Assembly (NCBI GenBank): GCA_013032095.1
Contig: WQBJ01000001.1
Coordinates: 434,001 to 498,000 of the forward strand
Direction: 5' to 3'
DNA: 64,000 nucleotides
Origin: Ruegeria atlantica
GTDB lineage: Bacteria > Pseudomonadota > Alphaproteobacteria > Rhodobacterales > Rhodobacteraceae
Shown here: one piece after another, positions 43,041-54,154 of the stretch
Position numbering within the stretch: the first letter of the stretch is position 1
Layout of the letters: each line of letters starts with the position of its first letter
Notes under the pieces: model-generated
Told to the model about the DNA's origin: nothing
The model's database searches: none
The model's input: only the letters and a program-made list of their open reading frames with translations
Position numbers and translations under genes: made by a program

Positions 43041-43952
43041 ATGAAACTTATCATCGACACTGATCCCGGCATCGACGATGCCATGGCAATTGCTTATGCC
43101 GCTGCAGCGCCCGAGATTGACCTGATTGGTCTGACCACGGTGTTCGGAAACACGCATGTGCATCAGTCCAGCCGCAATGCAAGGTTCTTGCTGCATAAGC
43201 TTGGGTTGGATGCTCCGGTGGCCGAAGGCGCCGCGTGCGCAATCGGGCAAGACACTCACGCTCCGTCTGAGCACGTTCATGGCCCTGAGGGCTTCGGCGA
43301 CATAACCGAAATTCCCGAGATTGGGGTAAATCACCCGAAGTCGGCTGCTGAATTTCTCGTCGATATGGCGCGCCGGCATAAGGGAGAGTTGGTTGTTTGT
43401 GCGGTCGGCCCTTTGACCAATATTGCCCAAGCGATGCAGCTGGACCCCGCATTTGCGACCAATATCAAGCGTTTGGTGATAATGGGAGGCGCGGTTTATT
43501 GCCCTGGTAATATCACGCCGCATGCGGAGGCCAACATCTATCATGACGCAAAAGCAGCGGATGTGATCTTCGCCGCTCCACCTGAGACCGTGCTGGTAGG
43601 TTTAGACGTGACACTCAAAACCCTTTACGAAACTGCAGATTTCGACGCCTTGGCCGATCAATCTTTAGATATGGGCGGATTTCTGAGAGATATCTCTCGG
43701 TTCTACCTGAAATTTTACAAAGAGGTTGGTGGGCTTGAGGGCTGCGGTCTTCACGACTCAACTGCGGTGATTGCCTGCACGCATGAGCCCATGTTCGAAA
43801 CCGTAGAAACAGGTCTGCAGGTTGTCACCGATGGGCCGGAAATCGGCGCGACTCGTCCGAGTCCTTCCCGACCACCTGTCCGTGTGTGCCGGGACGTGGA
43901 CGGGGCAGGGGTCGTGCACCTATTTACCGAGCGTGTCGCGACGCTGCCCTGA
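43041..43952 (+). CDS. Inosine/uridine-preferring nucleoside hydrolase
   Basis: A 303-residue enzyme hydrolysing the N-glycosidic bond of ribonucleosides. The calcium-binding signature [17 protein letters not shown] opens the protein, [12 protein letters not shown] and [20 protein letters not shown] follow and the C-terminal [14 protein letters not shown] supplies the last ligands. ATG 43041 follows GACCGGG; longer starts have no support. The gene lies 64 bases before tgt on the same strand. Confidence 0.92.
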   Translation: MKLIIDTDPGIDDAMAIAYAAAAPEIDLIGLTTVFGNTHVHQSSRNARFLLHKLGLDAPVAEGAACAIGQDTHAPSEHVHGPEGFGDITEIPEIGVNHPKSAAEFLVDMARRHKGELVVCAVGPLTNIAQAMQLDPAFATNIKRLVIMGGAVYCPGNITPHAEANIYHDAKAADVIFAAPPETVLVGLDVTLKTLYETADFDALADQSLDMGGFLRDISRFYLKFYKEVGGLEGCGLHDSTAVIACTHEPMFETVETGLQVVTDGPEIGATRPSPSRPPVRVCRDVDGAGVVHLFTERVATLP

Positions 43953-44016
43953 CGGGTTGCATTGGTCGGACAGTTCAGGCACATCCCACCCGGTTCAGCG
44001 ACCCCGAGGCGACCCC

Positions 44017-45147
44017 ATGACCGAGCGTTTTTCCTTTGACCTGAAAGCCACTGATGGCAAGGCCAGAACTGGCGTGATCAATACGCCTCGTGGCGAAGTA
44101 CGAACGCCTGCGTTTATGCCCGTGGGGACTGCGGCGACGGTCAAGGCAATGATGCCAGAAAGCGTGCGTGCGACCGGGGCGGATATCCTGCTGGGCAACA
44201 CATATCACCTGATGTTGCGCCCCACGGCGGAGCGTATCGACCGTCTGGGCGGTCTGCATAAGTTCATGAATTGGGACCGTCCCATTCTGACGGACTCTGG
44301 CGGGTTTCAGGTCATGTCGCTGGCAGGGCTGCGCAAGCTGACCGAGAAGGGCGTGACCTTCAAATCCCATGTCGACGGTTCCAAGCATGAACTGACACCT
44401 GAGCGGTCGATGGATATCCAGCGACTGCTGGGGTCGGACATCGTAATGTGTTTCGACGAATGCCCGTCCTTGCCCGCCGACCGGGATCGCATCGCCGAGT
44501 CGATGCGCCTGTCTATGCGTTGGGCTGATCGGTCGCGTGAAGCGTTCGGAGATCGTCCTGGCCATGCTCTGTTTGGGATCATGCAAGGCGGGCTGGAACC
44601 GGACTTGCGTGAGGAAAGCGCCGAGGCTCTCAAACAGATCGGGTTCGAAGGATACGCCGTCGGCGGTCTGGCCGTAGGTGAGGGGCAGGAGGCCATGTTT
44701 AGTTGCCTCGACTATGCGCCGGATTTTCTGCCAGTCGACAAGCCGCGCTATCTGATGGGGGTCGGCAAACCGGACGACATCGTTGGCGCGGTAGCACGCG
44801 GGATCGACATGATGGATTGTGTTCTGCCGTCACGGTCCGGACGCACCGGGCAAGTGTTCACGCGATATGGCGTCGTGAACATCAAGAATGCCCGCCACGC
44901 TGATGATCCGCGACCACTGGATGAACACTGCTCGTGCCCGGCCTGTTCGAATTACTCCCGCGCTTATCTGCATCACGTGTTCCGGTCCAACGAGATGATC
45001 TCGGGCATGCTGCTGACTTGGCACAACCTGCATTATTTCCAAGAGATCATGCAGGGCATGCGGGACGCAATCTCTGCTGGGTCGTTTGAATCGTGGCAGT
45101 CGCAGTTTCATGCGCAGCGGGCGCAGGGAGATATCGAGCCTCTTTAA
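44017..45147 (+). CDS. tgt: tRNA-guanine transglycosylase
   Basis: A 376-residue enzyme exchanging the anticodon wobble guanine of Asp, Asn, His and Tyr tRNAs for preQ1, the precursor of queuosine. Key segments: [32 protein letters not shown] (catalytic Asp), the nucleophile region [20 protein letters not shown] and the zinc site [16 protein letters not shown]. Two of its substrates, tRNA-Asp(GTC), are encoded 5.4 kb downstream. The stop overlaps the convergent membrane gene by four bases. Confidence 0.95.
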   Translation: MTERFSFDLKATDGKARTGVINTPRGEVRTPAFMPVGTAATVKAMMPESVRATGADILLGNTYHLMLRPTAERIDRLGGLHKFMNWDRPILTDSGGFQVMSLAGLRKLTEKGVTFKSHVDGSKHELTPERSMDIQRLLGSDIVMCFDECPSLPADRDRIAESMRLSMRWADRSREAFGDRPGHALFGIMQGGLEPDLREESAEALKQIGFEGYAVGGLAVGEGQEAMFSCLDYAPDFLPVDKPRYLMGVGKPDDIVGAVARGIDMMDCVLPSRSGRTGQVFTRYGVVNIKNARHADDPRPLDEHCSCPACSNYSRAYLHHVFRSNEMISGMLLTWHNLHYFQEIMQGMRDAISAGSFESWQSQFHAQRAQGDIEPL

Positions 45148-46010
45148 TCGCGCAACATTTGTCGCCCTTGAAGCGAGCCGTCGCGCCTTCCGGCAAAGCG
45201 GCGTTTCATACTGTGTACAGTGTCGCGAAAGTCGTTGGTCAAATACAGAAAAAGCCGCTTTCCAATAGGCACGTCAACCAGTTGGCGCGTGTATTCTACT
45301 TGGCACTTCTTCCCATTTGGCGTGATCTTGACCTCAACAATCTGATTTGGATCCGAGCAGCCTGGAAGAGATAGGGTACTGAATCGAAACTCTGAAAAGG
45401 GTTGTGCGTATTCGATAAAAACTTCCTGCGTCATGTTCTCAAGGTCCCCGCGTCGAGGGAGTGTCATGATAAAACTGGCTTTGCTGCCATTCGGCGGCGG
45501 AAGAAACTGTGTGTTCGGCCAATAATATCGGTTTGGATTTTCGGGGTTCGGGAAAAATGCGTTCCAGATATCCTCGGGTTCTCCAGCTAAGTAGAAAATC
45601 TTTGTGTGCTTTTTCATGTCCTTTTTAATAATTCCACCGAACCATGAACCATACACTGCGAGATAAGTTAGAATGCTCAGGGCGCCCAACGCTATGCAAT
45701 CTACCCATCCAGGAATGGTATCTGTTGGTAAAAAGGCTCGCATTGGGGTGAAGACCAGCATCAATACAATCAAAGACACCAGCCAAATCTCCACCAATGG
45801 AAGCATAAAGGTTGCAAGGACGGAGAACAGAACGATTGGAGTGCCAACACAAATGATCACCGCAATTAAATAAGCAACTGGGGCCAAAGGGCCTCGAACG
45901 TTCTCTGGCCACTCAGCGTATCCAAGTAGGATGCCGAGGCTGAAGAAAACGGTAAAAAGGATGCTGCATAGAACGAAACGGCGGTATTGGAGTATTACTC
46001 GGGTTAGCAT
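45144..46010 (-). CDS. Membrane protein with C-terminal START/SRPBCC-like domain
   Basis: A 288-residue protein. The N-terminal half has four membrane helices ([80 protein letters not shown]). After a basic linker ([15 protein letters not shown]), the soluble part ([60 protein letters not shown]) has the rhythm of a ligand-binding START/SRPBCC fold facing the cytoplasm. I know of no named family. Base composition is visibly AT-richer than the flanking tgt and lon genes, suggesting later acquisition. Confidence 0.7.
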   Translation of the reverse strand: MLTRVILQYRRFVLCSILFTVFFSLGILLGYAEWPENVRGPLAPVAYLIAVIICVGTPIVLFSVLATFMLPLVEIWLVSLIVLMLVFTPMRAFLPTDTIPGWVDCIALGALSILTYLAVYGSWFGGIIKKDMKKHTKIFYLAGEPEDIWNAFFPNPENPNRYYWPNTQFLPPPNGSKASFIMTLPRRGDLENMTQEVFIEYAQPFSEFRFSTLSLPGCSDPNQIVEVKITPNGKKCQVEYTRQLVDVPIGKRLFLYLTNDFRDTVHSMKRRFAGRRDGSLQGRQMLRD

Positions 46011-46244
46011 AATGAACTCGGTTTGAATGTATGGTCAGTAGTATTGGCAACTAAAGGTTGATCGAGGATCGGGCACGGCGGTTTTGTGTTCAGATTTTGT
46101 CAGCCTGCTGATTTGTTAGGAAATTTTTTGGGATGAGAAGTGATCTTAAATTGAATTTCGTGAAATTTGCAAAAGCTTGCTGATTGTCGCCTTGCCCTCG
46201 TCGTACACAACAGTCATTCTGAACAGTGATACACGGCGGTAAGG

Positions 46245-46271
46245 TTGAAAAAGGGCGATGAGGCCCCACCT
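46245..46271 (+). promoter_or_regulatory. Heat-shock sigma32 (RpoH)-type promoter of lon
   Basis: TTGAAA (46245-46250), a 13-base spacer and CCCCACCT (46264-46271) match the sigma32 consensus CTTGAA-N13-CCCCATNT closely. It lies about 80 bases before the lon start, and lon is a classical heat-shock gene. The rest of the 340-base gap from 46011 is AT-rich and shows nothing else. Confidence 0.7.
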
Positions 46272-46350
46272 TTATCGTCCAAGACAGGAGACGGCCAAGA
46301 GTTGCCTCAAGAAGGGACCGGAGCCGTCTTGCCAATGATAAGGATTGAGC

Positions 46351-48759
46351 ATGCAAGAGCCTCTGAATTCCTCATACCCCGTCCTGCCGCTGCGCGATAT
46401 CGTGGTATTTCCGCATATGATCGTGCCGCTCTTCGTGGGTCGGGAAAAATCCGTCCGCGCGCTGGAAGAAGTGATGCAGGACGACAAGCAGATTCTTCTA
46501 TCCAGTCAGATTGATCCGGGTGACGATGACCCGGTTGAGGACGGGATTTACCGTTCCGGCGTTCTGGCGAACGTTCTTCAATTGTTGAAGCTCCCCGATG
46601 GCACCGTCAAGGTGCTGGTCGAAGGGCAGGCGCGCGTGCAAATCACCGAGTTTCTCGAAAACGAAGAGTTTTTCGAAGCTCGTGCCGAATATCTGACCGA
46701 AATTCCGGGCGACGTCACCACGACCGAAGCGTTGTTGCGCACGGTTGCGGATGAATTCGAGCGCTATGCCAAGGTGCGCAAGAACATTCCCGAAGAAGCT
46801 CTGACTGCGGTTGGTGAAACCACCGAGCCTGCCAAGCTGGCTGACTTGGTGTCGGGTCATTTGGGCATTGAGGTTGAGCAAAAGCAGGAGCTGCTGGAGA
46901 CGCTCTCGGTCAGCGAGCGGCTTGAGAAAGTCTATGGCCTGATGCAGGGCGAGATGTCGGTTCTGCAGGTCGAGAAAAAGATCAAGACCCGCGTCAAATC
47001 CCAGATGGAGAAGACGCAGCGTGAGTATTATTTGAATGAGCAAATGAAGGCCATTCAGAAGGAACTTGGCGATGGTGAGGACGGCTCGAACGAAGTCGCC
47101 GAGCTGGAAGCCAAGATCAACGAGACCAAGCTGTCGAAAGAAGCGCGCGAAAAGGCTGAGGGCGAGCTTAAGAAGCTGCGCAACATGAGCCCAATGTCGG
47201 CTGAGGCCACCGTTGTGCGCAACTATCTGGATTGGATCCTGTCGCTGCCGTGGGGCACCAAATCCCGCGTCAAAAAGGATTTGGGTCGTGCGCAGGAAAT
47301 ACTGGATGACGATCACTATGGCCTTGAAAAGGTCAAGGAGCGGATCGTCGAGTATCTGGCGGTACAGCAGCGCTCTAAAAAACTGAAAGGCCCGATCCTG
47401 TGCCTTGTTGGCCCTCCGGGTGTGGGTAAGACCAGCTTGGGTAAATCTGTTGCCAAAGCCACGGGACGCGAGTTCATTCGCATCTCGCTGGGTGGTGTGC
47501 GTGACGAATCTGAGATCAGGGGCCACCGTCGGACTTACATTGGCTCGATGCCCGGTAAGATCATTCAGGCGCTGAAAAAGGCGAAGACCACGAACCCGCT
47601 TATCTTGCTCGACGAGATCGACAAGATGGGTCAGGACTTCCGTGGTGATCCGGCCTCGGCGATGCTTGAGGTGCTGGACCCTGAACAGAACAACACGTTC
47701 ATGGACCACTATCTTGAAGTGGAATATGACCTGTCGAACGTGATGTTCCTGACCACGTCCAACAGCTACAACATGCCTGGGCCTCTGCTAGACCGGATGG
47801 AGATCATCCCTCTAGCCGGTTATACCGAAGAGGAAAAGAGCGAGATCGCCAAGCAGCACCTGATCAGCAAGCAAGTCAAGAACCACGGCCTGAAGGCCAA
47901 GGAATTTGAGCTGACGGATGAAGCGCTTCAAAAGATGATCCGCACTTATACTCGCGAAGCAGGTGTGCGGAATCTTGAGCGCGAAATCGCCAAGGTTGCA
48001 CGGAAATCGCTGACCAAGATCATCAAGAAAGAGGCGGAATCCGTCACGGTGACGCCGGATAATCTGGATGAGTTCCTGGGTGTGCCTAAATTCCGCTATG
48101 GTCTGGCCGAGCAGGACGATCAGGTTGGTGTTGTCACAGGTCTGGCTTGGACCTCGGTCGGCGGTGATCTGCTGCATATCGAAGCGCTAAAACTACCGGG
48201 CAAAGGCCGTATGAAGACCACGGGTAAGCTGGGCGATGTGATGAAGGAATCCATCGACGCGGCCTCGTCCTATGTGCGGTCGATTTCACCCAAGATTGGT
48301 GTGAAGCCACCTCAGTTCGACAAGCTGGACATTCACGTGCACGTGCCTGATGGCGCAACACCCAAAGATGGCCCGTCGGCGGGTTTGGCGATGGTGACGT
48401 CAATCGTTTCGGTTCTGACCGGTATCCCGGTGCGCAAGGACATCGCCATGACTGGTGAGGTCTCATTGCGTGGCAATGCGATGCCGATCGGTGGGCTTAA
48501 AGAAAAACTGCTCGCGGCTCTTCGCGGTGGGATCAAAACAGTTTTGATCCCGGAAGAAAACGAGAAGGATTTGGCTGATATTCCGGACAACGTGAAAGAA
48601 GGGCTAGAGATCATTCCGGTCAAACATGTGTCGGAAGTTCTGGAGCATTCCCTCGTGCAACAGCCTGAGGCAATAGAGTGGGACGAAGCGGCAGAAGAAG
48701 CTGCTGCGGCGGCTGCTAAGGCACCGGAAGAATCTGCTCCTTCGGCAACAGCGCATTGA
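46351..48759 (+). CDS. lon: ATP-dependent protease Lon (LonA)
   Basis: An 802-residue serine protease degrading misfolded and regulatory proteins. Domains in order: N-terminal substrate domain ([20 protein letters not shown]), a coiled region to about 320, AAA+ ATPase (Walker [14 protein letters not shown], Walker [12 protein letters not shown]) and the protease domain with catalytic Ser in [11 protein letters not shown] and Lys near [14 protein letters not shown]. The C-terminus ends in an Ala-rich acidic tail. ATG 46351 has AAGGA at six bases; a TTG two codons upstream is less likely. It is controlled by a sigma32-type promoter. Confidence 0.96.
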   Translation: MQEPLNSSYPVLPLRDIVVFPHMIVPLFVGREKSVRALEEVMQDDKQILLSSQIDPGDDDPVEDGIYRSGVLANVLQLLKLPDGTVKVLVEGQARVQITEFLENEEFFEARAEYLTEIPGDVTTTEALLRTVADEFERYAKVRKNIPEEALTAVGETTEPAKLADLVSGHLGIEVEQKQELLETLSVSERLEKVYGLMQGEMSVLQVEKKIKTRVKSQMEKTQREYYLNEQMKAIQKELGDGEDGSNEVAELEAKINETKLSKEAREKAEGELKKLRNMSPMSAEATVVRNYLDWILSLPWGTKSRVKKDLGRAQEILDDDHYGLEKVKERIVEYLAVQQRSKKLKGPILCLVGPPGVGKTSLGKSVAKATGREFIRISLGGVRDESEIRGHRRTYIGSMPGKIIQALKKAKTTNPLILLDEIDKMGQDFRGDPASAMLEVLDPEQNNTFMDHYLEVEYDLSNVMFLTTSNSYNMPGPLLDRMEIIPLAGYTEEEKSEIAKQHLISKQVKNHGLKAKEFELTDEALQKMIRTYTREAGVRNLEREIAKVARKSLTKIIKKEAESVTVTPDNLDEFLGVPKFRYGLAEQDDQVGVVTGLAWTSVGGDLLHIEALKLPGKGRMKTTGKLGDVMKESIDAASSYVRSISPKIGVKPPQFDKLDIHVHVPDGATPKDGPSAGLAMVTSIVSVLTGIPVRKDIAMTGEVSLRGNAMPIGGLKEKLLAALRGGIKTVLIPEENEKDLADIPDNVKEGLEIIPVKHVSEVLEHSLVQQPEAIEWDEAAEEAAAAAAKAPEESAPSATAH

Positions 48760-48773
48760 TTTGAAAACGAAAA

Positions 48774-48803
48774 GGCGGGGCGATAGCCCCGTCAATCCTT
48801 TTT
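48774..48803 (+). terminator. Rho-independent terminator of lon
   Basis: GGCGGGGC-GATA-GCCCCGTC followed five bases later by a TTTTTT run: an eight-base stem with one G-T pair. Confidence 0.8.
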
Positions 48804-48911
48804 TGCACTAGCGCGCATGCGTTTAGGACGTAAGCAAAATTACGCTGGCCCTTAACTCTAGAAGTTTGCCGAAGCCGCTGAATGGCCTAAGTGGCTGCGG
48901 ACGTAAGAACG

Positions 48912-50039
48912 CTATTTCCCAATTTTTTGGAAACTCTGTAAAGCCAAAGAGAAAGCGGACGGGGCCGTTTTAGCTTGAGGCAAAGATTTCAGCCATTTCT
49001 TGAGGTCGGGATTGAACATGAAGCGGTTCTGTAGAAGTGTGTGCACGATCTGTTCTAGACGATCCTCATCAACTTGGACAACGTCCTGAACCGCTCCTCC
49101 AACCTGAGGCTTCGTTGCAAACTCGCCCCGCTCGAGGCGGCTATAATCTAATTTTGGGAAGACTATGCCGTAGCGGTCTCGTAACTCCAGAGACCCAGTG
49201 CCTGCGTAATCCGTGTATTCCGCGATCTCTGGCCGAAGCTTGGGACGAGGGGAGTCCAATTTCTTTTCTACACTACGCAGCTGTCTAACGAATTTCGAGG
49301 TAGGCCTGTTAAACCGGTCATCTTGTTTAGGGTAAAAGTGCCTTCGAAACTGTTGCATCACAACCATGCCTTCAGCAGAAAGTGTTTCATTGGTTGATGT
49401 AACTTTTTCTGCCGCTGTGGTTACGATCCGCTGAAGGTCAGGCCTATACACCGACATAAAGTCAGTAATGATATCACCACCCACCAGGGCTTCGCGGTCA
49501 AAGACGCGAGCAGAGATTTTGGAATCCGAAAAAACCTCTGAGAATCCGTCCAGGGTATTCGCTACTTTATACTCATGGGGGTTGGAAAATTTGGAAGATG
49601 CCCTCAAACGCTGCTGGATTGACGACAAATAGTAGCTGGAAGGCCTTCGAACATACGCCACAAACTCAACATTTTGGCTTCCGATTTGTGCCAGGAGGAT
49701 GCGTAGTTTCTCTAGCCAGGCTTTTCTAGTACCGATAGGCCAGAGGTATTCTGAAGAAAGGATAAGCAGCTCAAATTTTTGCGCTGAGACCTGATTGGTT
49801 AGGTGCTGAAGAAAACTTGTGACACGCGCATTGTGCTCCTCTTCAGTAAATCTTCGGAAACTTCTAGGGCCAACTTCATAGGGTCGAACCGCACCTGCGA
49901 GAAGTCCATGGTTAACTTGCTTACCCTGTATCGGATATAACACGCCATGCTTGATTAATTCTTCACGAGCACCGCAAAGGGCTTTTTGAAGTGCTGTGCT
50001 GCCCGTCTTGGGCGATCCAATGTGAATTATCGTTTTCAA
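48912..50039 (-). CDS. Sulfotransferase-like P-loop protein
   Basis: A 375-residue protein opening with MKTIIHIGSPKTGSTALQKA, the 5'-phosphosulfate loop of PAPS-dependent sulfotransferases; FVAYVRRPSSYYLSSIQQRL is the matching 3'-phosphate motif. The acceptor is unknown; bacterial members often modify surface glycans or small metabolites. Codon use is AT-richer than neighbours. The gene stands alone between lon and tRNA-Val, a common site for acquired genes, but no integrase or repeated tRNA end was found. Confidence 0.72.
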   Translation of the reverse strand: MKTIIHIGSPKTGSTALQKALCGAREELIKHGVLYPIQGKQVNHGLLAGAVRPYEVGPRSFRRFTEEEHNARVTSFLQHLTNQVSAQKFELLILSSEYLWPIGTRKAWLEKLRILLAQIGSQNVEFVAYVRRPSSYYLSSIQQRLRASSKFSNPHEYKVANTLDGFSEVFSDSKISARVFDREALVGGDIITDFMSVYRPDLQRIVTTAAEKVTSTNETLSAEGMVVMQQFRRHFYPKQDDRFNRPTSKFVRQLRSVEKKLDSPRPKLRPEIAEYTDYAGTGSLELRDRYGIVFPKLDYSRLERGEFATKPQVGGAVQDVVQVDEDRLEQIVHTLLQNRFMFNPDLKKWLKSLPQAKTAPSAFSLALQSFQKIGK

Positions 50040-50227
50040 TTGAAGCCGCTTTTACAAATGACAGAGAACTCAAAATAGCCGTACCTAGGTATTTGAATAA
50101 ACGCAAGTTGGCGAGTTCGGTGGTGAGTTAGCCTACGTCCGTGCGACACTTTATTGTGTGCGAAATCACAATCCGGTTCGCAAAATCCTTGGGCAACTTC
50201 TGAGTGTACTTGAAATTGTTGAATTGA

Positions 50228-50302
50228 TGGTGGGTGATAAGAGATTTGAACTCCTGACATCTTCGATGTGAACGAAGCGCTCTACCACTGAGCTAATCAC
50301 CC
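50228..50302 (-). tRNA. tRNA-Val (CAC)
   Basis: Minus-strand cloverleaf: acceptor GGGTGAT/ATCACCC, D-arm GCTCAGTGGTAGAGC, anticodon stem CTTCG/CGAAG with loop TTCACAT (anticodon CAC, valine codon GUG), T-loop TTCAAAT, discriminator A and an encoded CCA end at 50230-50228. Confidence 0.95.
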
Positions 50303-50505
50303 CTAGATCGGCTCTTAAAGTGACTCATGTCCATCTGCAAGTGCCATCGGCCATGTTTCTGTGCCCAAAGCTGGGTATAGGACTGGTACGAGACGACAGC
50401 CCGTCGGTAAATTTTCGAATTCCTGAAAAAACTTCAAAACGCCGCTTGACGCTGCCCGACCGTAGCCATAATACACCCAAACGTTCAGCAACGAACGGGC
50501 AGCGG

Positions 50506-50582
50506 GCGGTTGTAGCTCAGTTGGTTAGAGTACCGGCCTGTCACGCCGGGGGTCGCGGGTTCGAGCCCCGTCAACCGCGCCA
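50506..50582 (+). tRNA. tRNA-Asp (GTC), copy 1
   Basis: Acceptor GCGGTTG/CAACCGC, D-arm GCTCAGTTGGTTAGAGT, anticodon stem CCGGC/GCCGG with loop CTGTCAC (anticodon GTC), T-arm GCGGGTTCGAGCCCCGT, discriminator G and encoded CCA at 50580-50582. Identical over 77 bases to copy 2. Confidence 0.97.
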
Positions 50583-50633
50583 TCGCTGCCAGCCTTTGAT
50601 CCGGGTTAATGGATCAGACATAGACCCTAATGC

Positions 50634-50710
50634 GCGGTTGTAGCTCAGTTGGTTAGAGTACCGGCCTGTCACGCCGGGGGTCGCGGGTTCGAGCCCCGTC
50701 AACCGCGCCA
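50634..50710 (+). tRNA. tRNA-Asp (GTC), copy 2
   Basis: Exact duplicate of copy 1, 51 bases downstream, with encoded CCA at 50708-50710. The spacer holds a small hairpin (TGATCC...GGATCA, 50598-50617) that may guide processing of a joint transcript. Confidence 0.97.
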
Positions 50711-50803
50711 TTTCCCTTAGAGACGATGAAATCTTAACCCCTTTCTAGGGGCGGTCATCGGATCGGGGTCTTTGTGTCAGGAGATGTCGGCAATAATTTG
50801 AGC

Positions 50804-50818
50804 GTTCTTACTTTGTTC
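50804..50818 (+). promoter_or_regulatory. LexA (SOS) box of uvrA
   Basis: GTTC-TTACTTT-GTTC is a perfect match to the alphaproteobacterial LexA site GTTC-N7-GTTC, 69 bases before the uvrA start codon. uvrA is a standard SOS gene, so DNA-damage control by LexA is expected. Confidence 0.88.
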
Positions 50819-50886
50819 TAACTTTTCTGTTGGAGACTCGCTGCCGCTCGCCTATTTCTAGGACACTTGTGTGTTGGGGGCCGAAT

Positions 50887-53745
50887 ATGGCTGAGCTGAA
50901 GAATATCGAGGTGCGCGGCGCGCGCGAGCATAACCTCAAAAGCATCGACGTGGACATTCCGCGCGATAAGCTGGTGGTGATCACTGGACTGTCGGGCTCG
51001 GGGAAATCGTCATTGGCGTTTGACACGATCTACGCCGAAGGTCAGCGTCGTTATGTCGAAAGCCTCTCGGCCTATGCGCGTCAATTCCTCGATATGATGG
51101 AAAAGCCTGATGTGGATCACATCAGCGGCTTGTCTCCGGCGATTTCCATCGAACAGAAAACTACGTCAAAAAACCCACGCTCGACCGTCGGAACCGTCAC
51201 CGAGATCTACGACTATCTGCGCCTTCTGTTTGCCCGCGCAGGCACGCCCTATAGCCCTGCGACTGGACAGCCCATCGAGGCACAACAGGTGCAGGACATG
51301 GTCGACCGGATCATGGTGATGGAGGAGGGGACGCGTGGCTATCTTCTGGCGCCCATCGTTCGGGACCGGAAGGGCGAGTACAAAAAGGAGTTCCTCGAGC
51401 TTCGTAAGCAGGGCTTCCAACGCGTGAAGGTGGATGGCGAATTCTATGAGTTGGACGAACCGCCGACGCTGGATAAGAAATTCCGCCATGACATTGACGT
51501 GGTCGTTGACCGCCTTGTTGTACGCGAAGGGATGGAGACACGGCTGGCAGACAGTCTGCGCACCGCTCTGGATCTTGCCGATGGTATAGCGATTCTGGAG
51601 ACAGCGCCGCGTGACGGTGACGCAGAACGCATCACGTTCAGCGAGAACTTTGCCTGTCCTGTCAGCGGTTTCACGATCCCGGAAATCGAACCCCGTCTGT
51701 TTTCATTCAACGCGCCCTTCGGAGCTTGCCCGGATTGCGACGGGCTAGGCGTTGAACTGTTTTTTGACGAACGACTTGTGGTGCCGGACCAGACGCTAAA
51801 ACTCTACGATGGAGCTTTGGCCCCGTGGCGCAAAGGTAAATCCCCGTATTTCCTGCAGACCATCGAAGCGATCGCGCGCCATTACGAGTTCGACAAGAAT
51901 ACGCCTTGGAAAGACTTGCCTGAGAAGGTTCAGCAGGTGTTCCTGCGTGGTTCGGGTGACGAGGAAATCCAGTTCCGCTATGACGAAGGCGGGCGAGTTT
52001 ATCAGGTCACCCGCAGCTTTGAGGGCGTGATTCCGAACATGGAACGCCGTTATAGGGAGACCGACAGTGCCTGGATTCGCGAGGAATTCGAACGCTACCA
52101 GAACAACCGTCCCTGCGGCTCCTGCGATGGATATCGCCTGCGGCCCGAAGCGCTGGCCGTCAAGATCGCCGGACTGCATGTGGGGCAGGTGGTTCAGATG
52201 TCGATCAAAGAGGCTTTGGCCTGGGTCGAAGACGCGCCCAATCATCTGAGCGTCCAGAAAAACGAGATCGCGCGGGCGATTCTCAAGGAGATTCGTGAAC
52301 GTTTGGGATTCCTGAATAACGTCGGATTAGAATACCTTACGTTGTCTCGCTCAAGTGGCACCTTGTCCGGCGGAGAGAGCCAGCGGATTCGTTTGGCCAG
52401 CCAAATCGGTTCGGGTTTGACAGGGGTCCTGTACGTTCTGGATGAACCCTCGATCGGCCTGCATCAGCGAGATAACGACCGTCTGCTGGGCACACTTAAA
52501 AACCTGCGTGATCAGGGCAACACAGTGATCGTCGTGGAACATGATGAAGAAGCCATCCGCGAGGCCGATTATGTCTTCGATATCGGCCCGGGCGCAGGTG
52601 TGCACGGCGGGCAGGTTGTGAGCAAAGGAACGCCGGCCGAGATAGCAGCAGATGCAGCTTCGATGACAGGCCAGTACCTGGCGGGCACACGTGAAATCCC
52701 GGTCCCGGCCGAGCGGCGTAAGGGAAACAAGAAGAAGGTCTCGGTCGTCAAGGCGACGGGAAACAACCTTAAAAGAGTCACAGCCGACTTTCCTCTGGGC
52801 AAATTTGTTTGCGTGACCGGCGTGTCCGGTGGCGGCAAGTCAACACTGACCATTGAGACCCTGTTCAAAACCGCCTCGATGCGGTTGAACGGAGCGCGTC
52901 AAACCCCGGCGCCCTGCGAGACAATCAAGGGACTCGAACATCTGGACAAGGTCATTGACATTGACCAGCGTCCCATCGGTCGAACTCCGCGTTCGAATCC
53001 AGCGACTTACACCGGGGCCTTCACTCCGATTCGGGATTGGTTCGCCGGTCTGCCCGAAGCTAAGGCGCGCGGCTACAAGCCCGGGCGATTCAGCTTCAAT
53101 GTCAAAGGTGGCCGGTGTGAGGCTTGTCAGGGTGACGGTGTCATCAAGATCGAGATGCACTTCCTGCCCGACGTCTACGTGACCTGCGAGACGTGCAAAG
53201 GCGCGCGGTACAACCGCGAGACGCTGGAGATCAAATTTAAGGGCAAATCCATTGCTGATGTCCTCGACATGACTGTGGAAGATGCTCAGGAGTTCTTTAA
53301 GGCGGTACCGTCAATCCGGGACAAAATGGATGCGCTGGCGCGGGTTGGTCTGGGCTATATAAAGGTCGGCCAACAGGCCACGACCCTGTCTGGCGGCGAG
53401 GCGCAGCGGGTGAAGCTGTCAAAGGAGCTGTCCAAGCGATCAACCGGGCGAACGCTGTATATTCTGGACGAACCGACCACCGGGCTTCATTTTGAAGACG
53501 TGCGTAAGCTGCTGGAAGTGCTGCATGAATTGGTAGATCAGGGTAATACGGTTGTAGTGATCGAGCACAATCTGGACGTTGTGAAAACTGCGGATCACAT
53601 CATCGACATTGGCCCCGAAGGCGGCGATGGCGGTGGTGAGATCGTTGCGACCGGTACGCCTGAAGACGTGGCCGAAGTCGATCGCAGCCATACAGGTCGC
53701 TATCTGAAACAGATGCTGGACGGGGCGAGGGTCGCTGCGGAGTAG
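50887..53745 (+). CDS. uvrA: Excinuclease ABC subunit A
   Basis: A 952-residue DNA damage sensor of nucleotide excision repair. Two ABC ATPase halves: Walker [21 protein letters not shown] and [17 protein letters not shown], signature motifs [19 protein letters not shown] and [19 protein letters not shown], Walker [13 protein letters not shown] and [12 protein letters not shown]. Zinc-finger cysteines are in CDGLGVE-type and [10 protein letters not shown]...[10 protein letters not shown] segments. ATG 50887 is preferred; an earlier frame opening at 50830 would overlap the LexA-controlled leader. Confidence 0.97.
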   Translation: MAELKNIEVRGAREHNLKSIDVDIPRDKLVVITGLSGSGKSSLAFDTIYAEGQRRYVESLSAYARQFLDMMEKPDVDHISGLSPAISIEQKTTSKNPRSTVGTVTEIYDYLRLLFARAGTPYSPATGQPIEAQQVQDMVDRIMVMEEGTRGYLLAPIVRDRKGEYKKEFLELRKQGFQRVKVDGEFYELDEPPTLDKKFRHDIDVVVDRLVVREGMETRLADSLRTALDLADGIAILETAPRDGDAERITFSENFACPVSGFTIPEIEPRLFSFNAPFGACPDCDGLGVELFFDERLVVPDQTLKLYDGALAPWRKGKSPYFLQTIEAIARHYEFDKNTPWKDLPEKVQQVFLRGSGDEEIQFRYDEGGRVYQVTRSFEGVIPNMERRYRETDSAWIREEFERYQNNRPCGSCDGYRLRPEALAVKIAGLHVGQVVQMSIKEALAWVEDAPNHLSVQKNEIARAILKEIRERLGFLNNVGLEYLTLSRSSGTLSGGESQRIRLASQIGSGLTGVLYVLDEPSIGLHQRDNDRLLGTLKNLRDQGNTVIVVEHDEEAIREADYVFDIGPGAGVHGGQVVSKGTPAEIAADAASMTGQYLAGTREIPVPAERRKGNKKKVSVVKATGNNLKRVTADFPLGKFVCVTGVSGGGKSTLTIETLFKTASMRLNGARQTPAPCETIKGLEHLDKVIDIDQRPIGRTPRSNPATYTGAFTPIRDWFAGLPEAKARGYKPGRFSFNVKGGRCEACQGDGVIKIEMHFLPDVYVTCETCKGARYNRETLEIKFKGKSIADVLDMTVEDAQEFFKAVPSIRDKMDALARVGLGYIKVGQQATTLSGGEAQRVKLSKELSKRSTGRTLYILDEPTTGLHFEDVRKLLEVLHELVDQGNTVVVIEHNLDVVKTADHIIDIGPEGGDGGGEIVATGTPEDVAEVDRSHTGRYLKQMLDGARVAAE

Positions 53746-53755
53746 CGGCTGCTCC

Positions 53756-54088
53756 TCAGTTGAGGATGTCAGCCACCGCGCCAATCAAGTTGAGCACTTT
53801 CCTGGTATCGGGGTCGACTCGGTAAACGTAGTCTCCGGCTCGGATGTAGCTGTCACCGCGGCGAAGCCCGTAGCGATATGGATCGTTAATCCATCTATAG
53901 TCGCTATTGATGTAGTCGCCCGCATGGTACAGGTTTTTCACCTGGCCCGGCGGCACACAGGGCACAGATTTCTTAGCCAAACCCGGAGGGCAATGCCCGG
54001 CTTTTCCTTTGCCGTTCCCGGCCAAGGCTACGCTTGAACTGAGCGCAAGCGCTAATAATGCCGTCGATATGGCCAAATTGCGCTTCAT
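53756..54088 (-). CDS. Small exported protein, RcnB-like
   Basis: A 110-residue protein with a Sec signal peptide (LAISTALLALALSSSVALA). The mature part starts GNGKGKAGHCPPGLAKK and has a second cysteine in VPCVPPGQVK, then a Tyr/Arg-rich stretch (YRYGLRRGDSYIRAGDYVYR). The GLAKK...PPGQ pattern and D-Y-x-Y repeats recall RcnB-family periplasmic proteins linked to nickel/cobalt balance, but the match is loose. It ends ten bases from uvrA, convergent. Function unknown. Confidence 0.7.
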   Translation of the reverse strand: MKRNLAISTALLALALSSSVALAGNGKGKAGHCPPGLAKKSVPCVPPGQVKNLYHAGDYINSDYRWINDPYRYGLRRGDSYIRAGDYVYRVDPDTRKVLNLIGAVADILN

Positions 54089-54154
54089 CTTGCTTCCTTT
54101 CGAATGAACGCCGGGTCGAAAGATAGATGGCCGCAGGTTCCGTTTGGGTCAACC

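Noticed and set aside
48760..50230. Integrative element attached at tRNA-Val
   Set aside because: No copy of the tRNA 3' end was found on the far side of the sulfotransferase gene and no integrase gene is present; only composition and position hint at transfer.
50506..50710. CRISPR-like direct repeat
   Set aside because: The repeated unit is a complete tRNA-Asp gene with only two copies.
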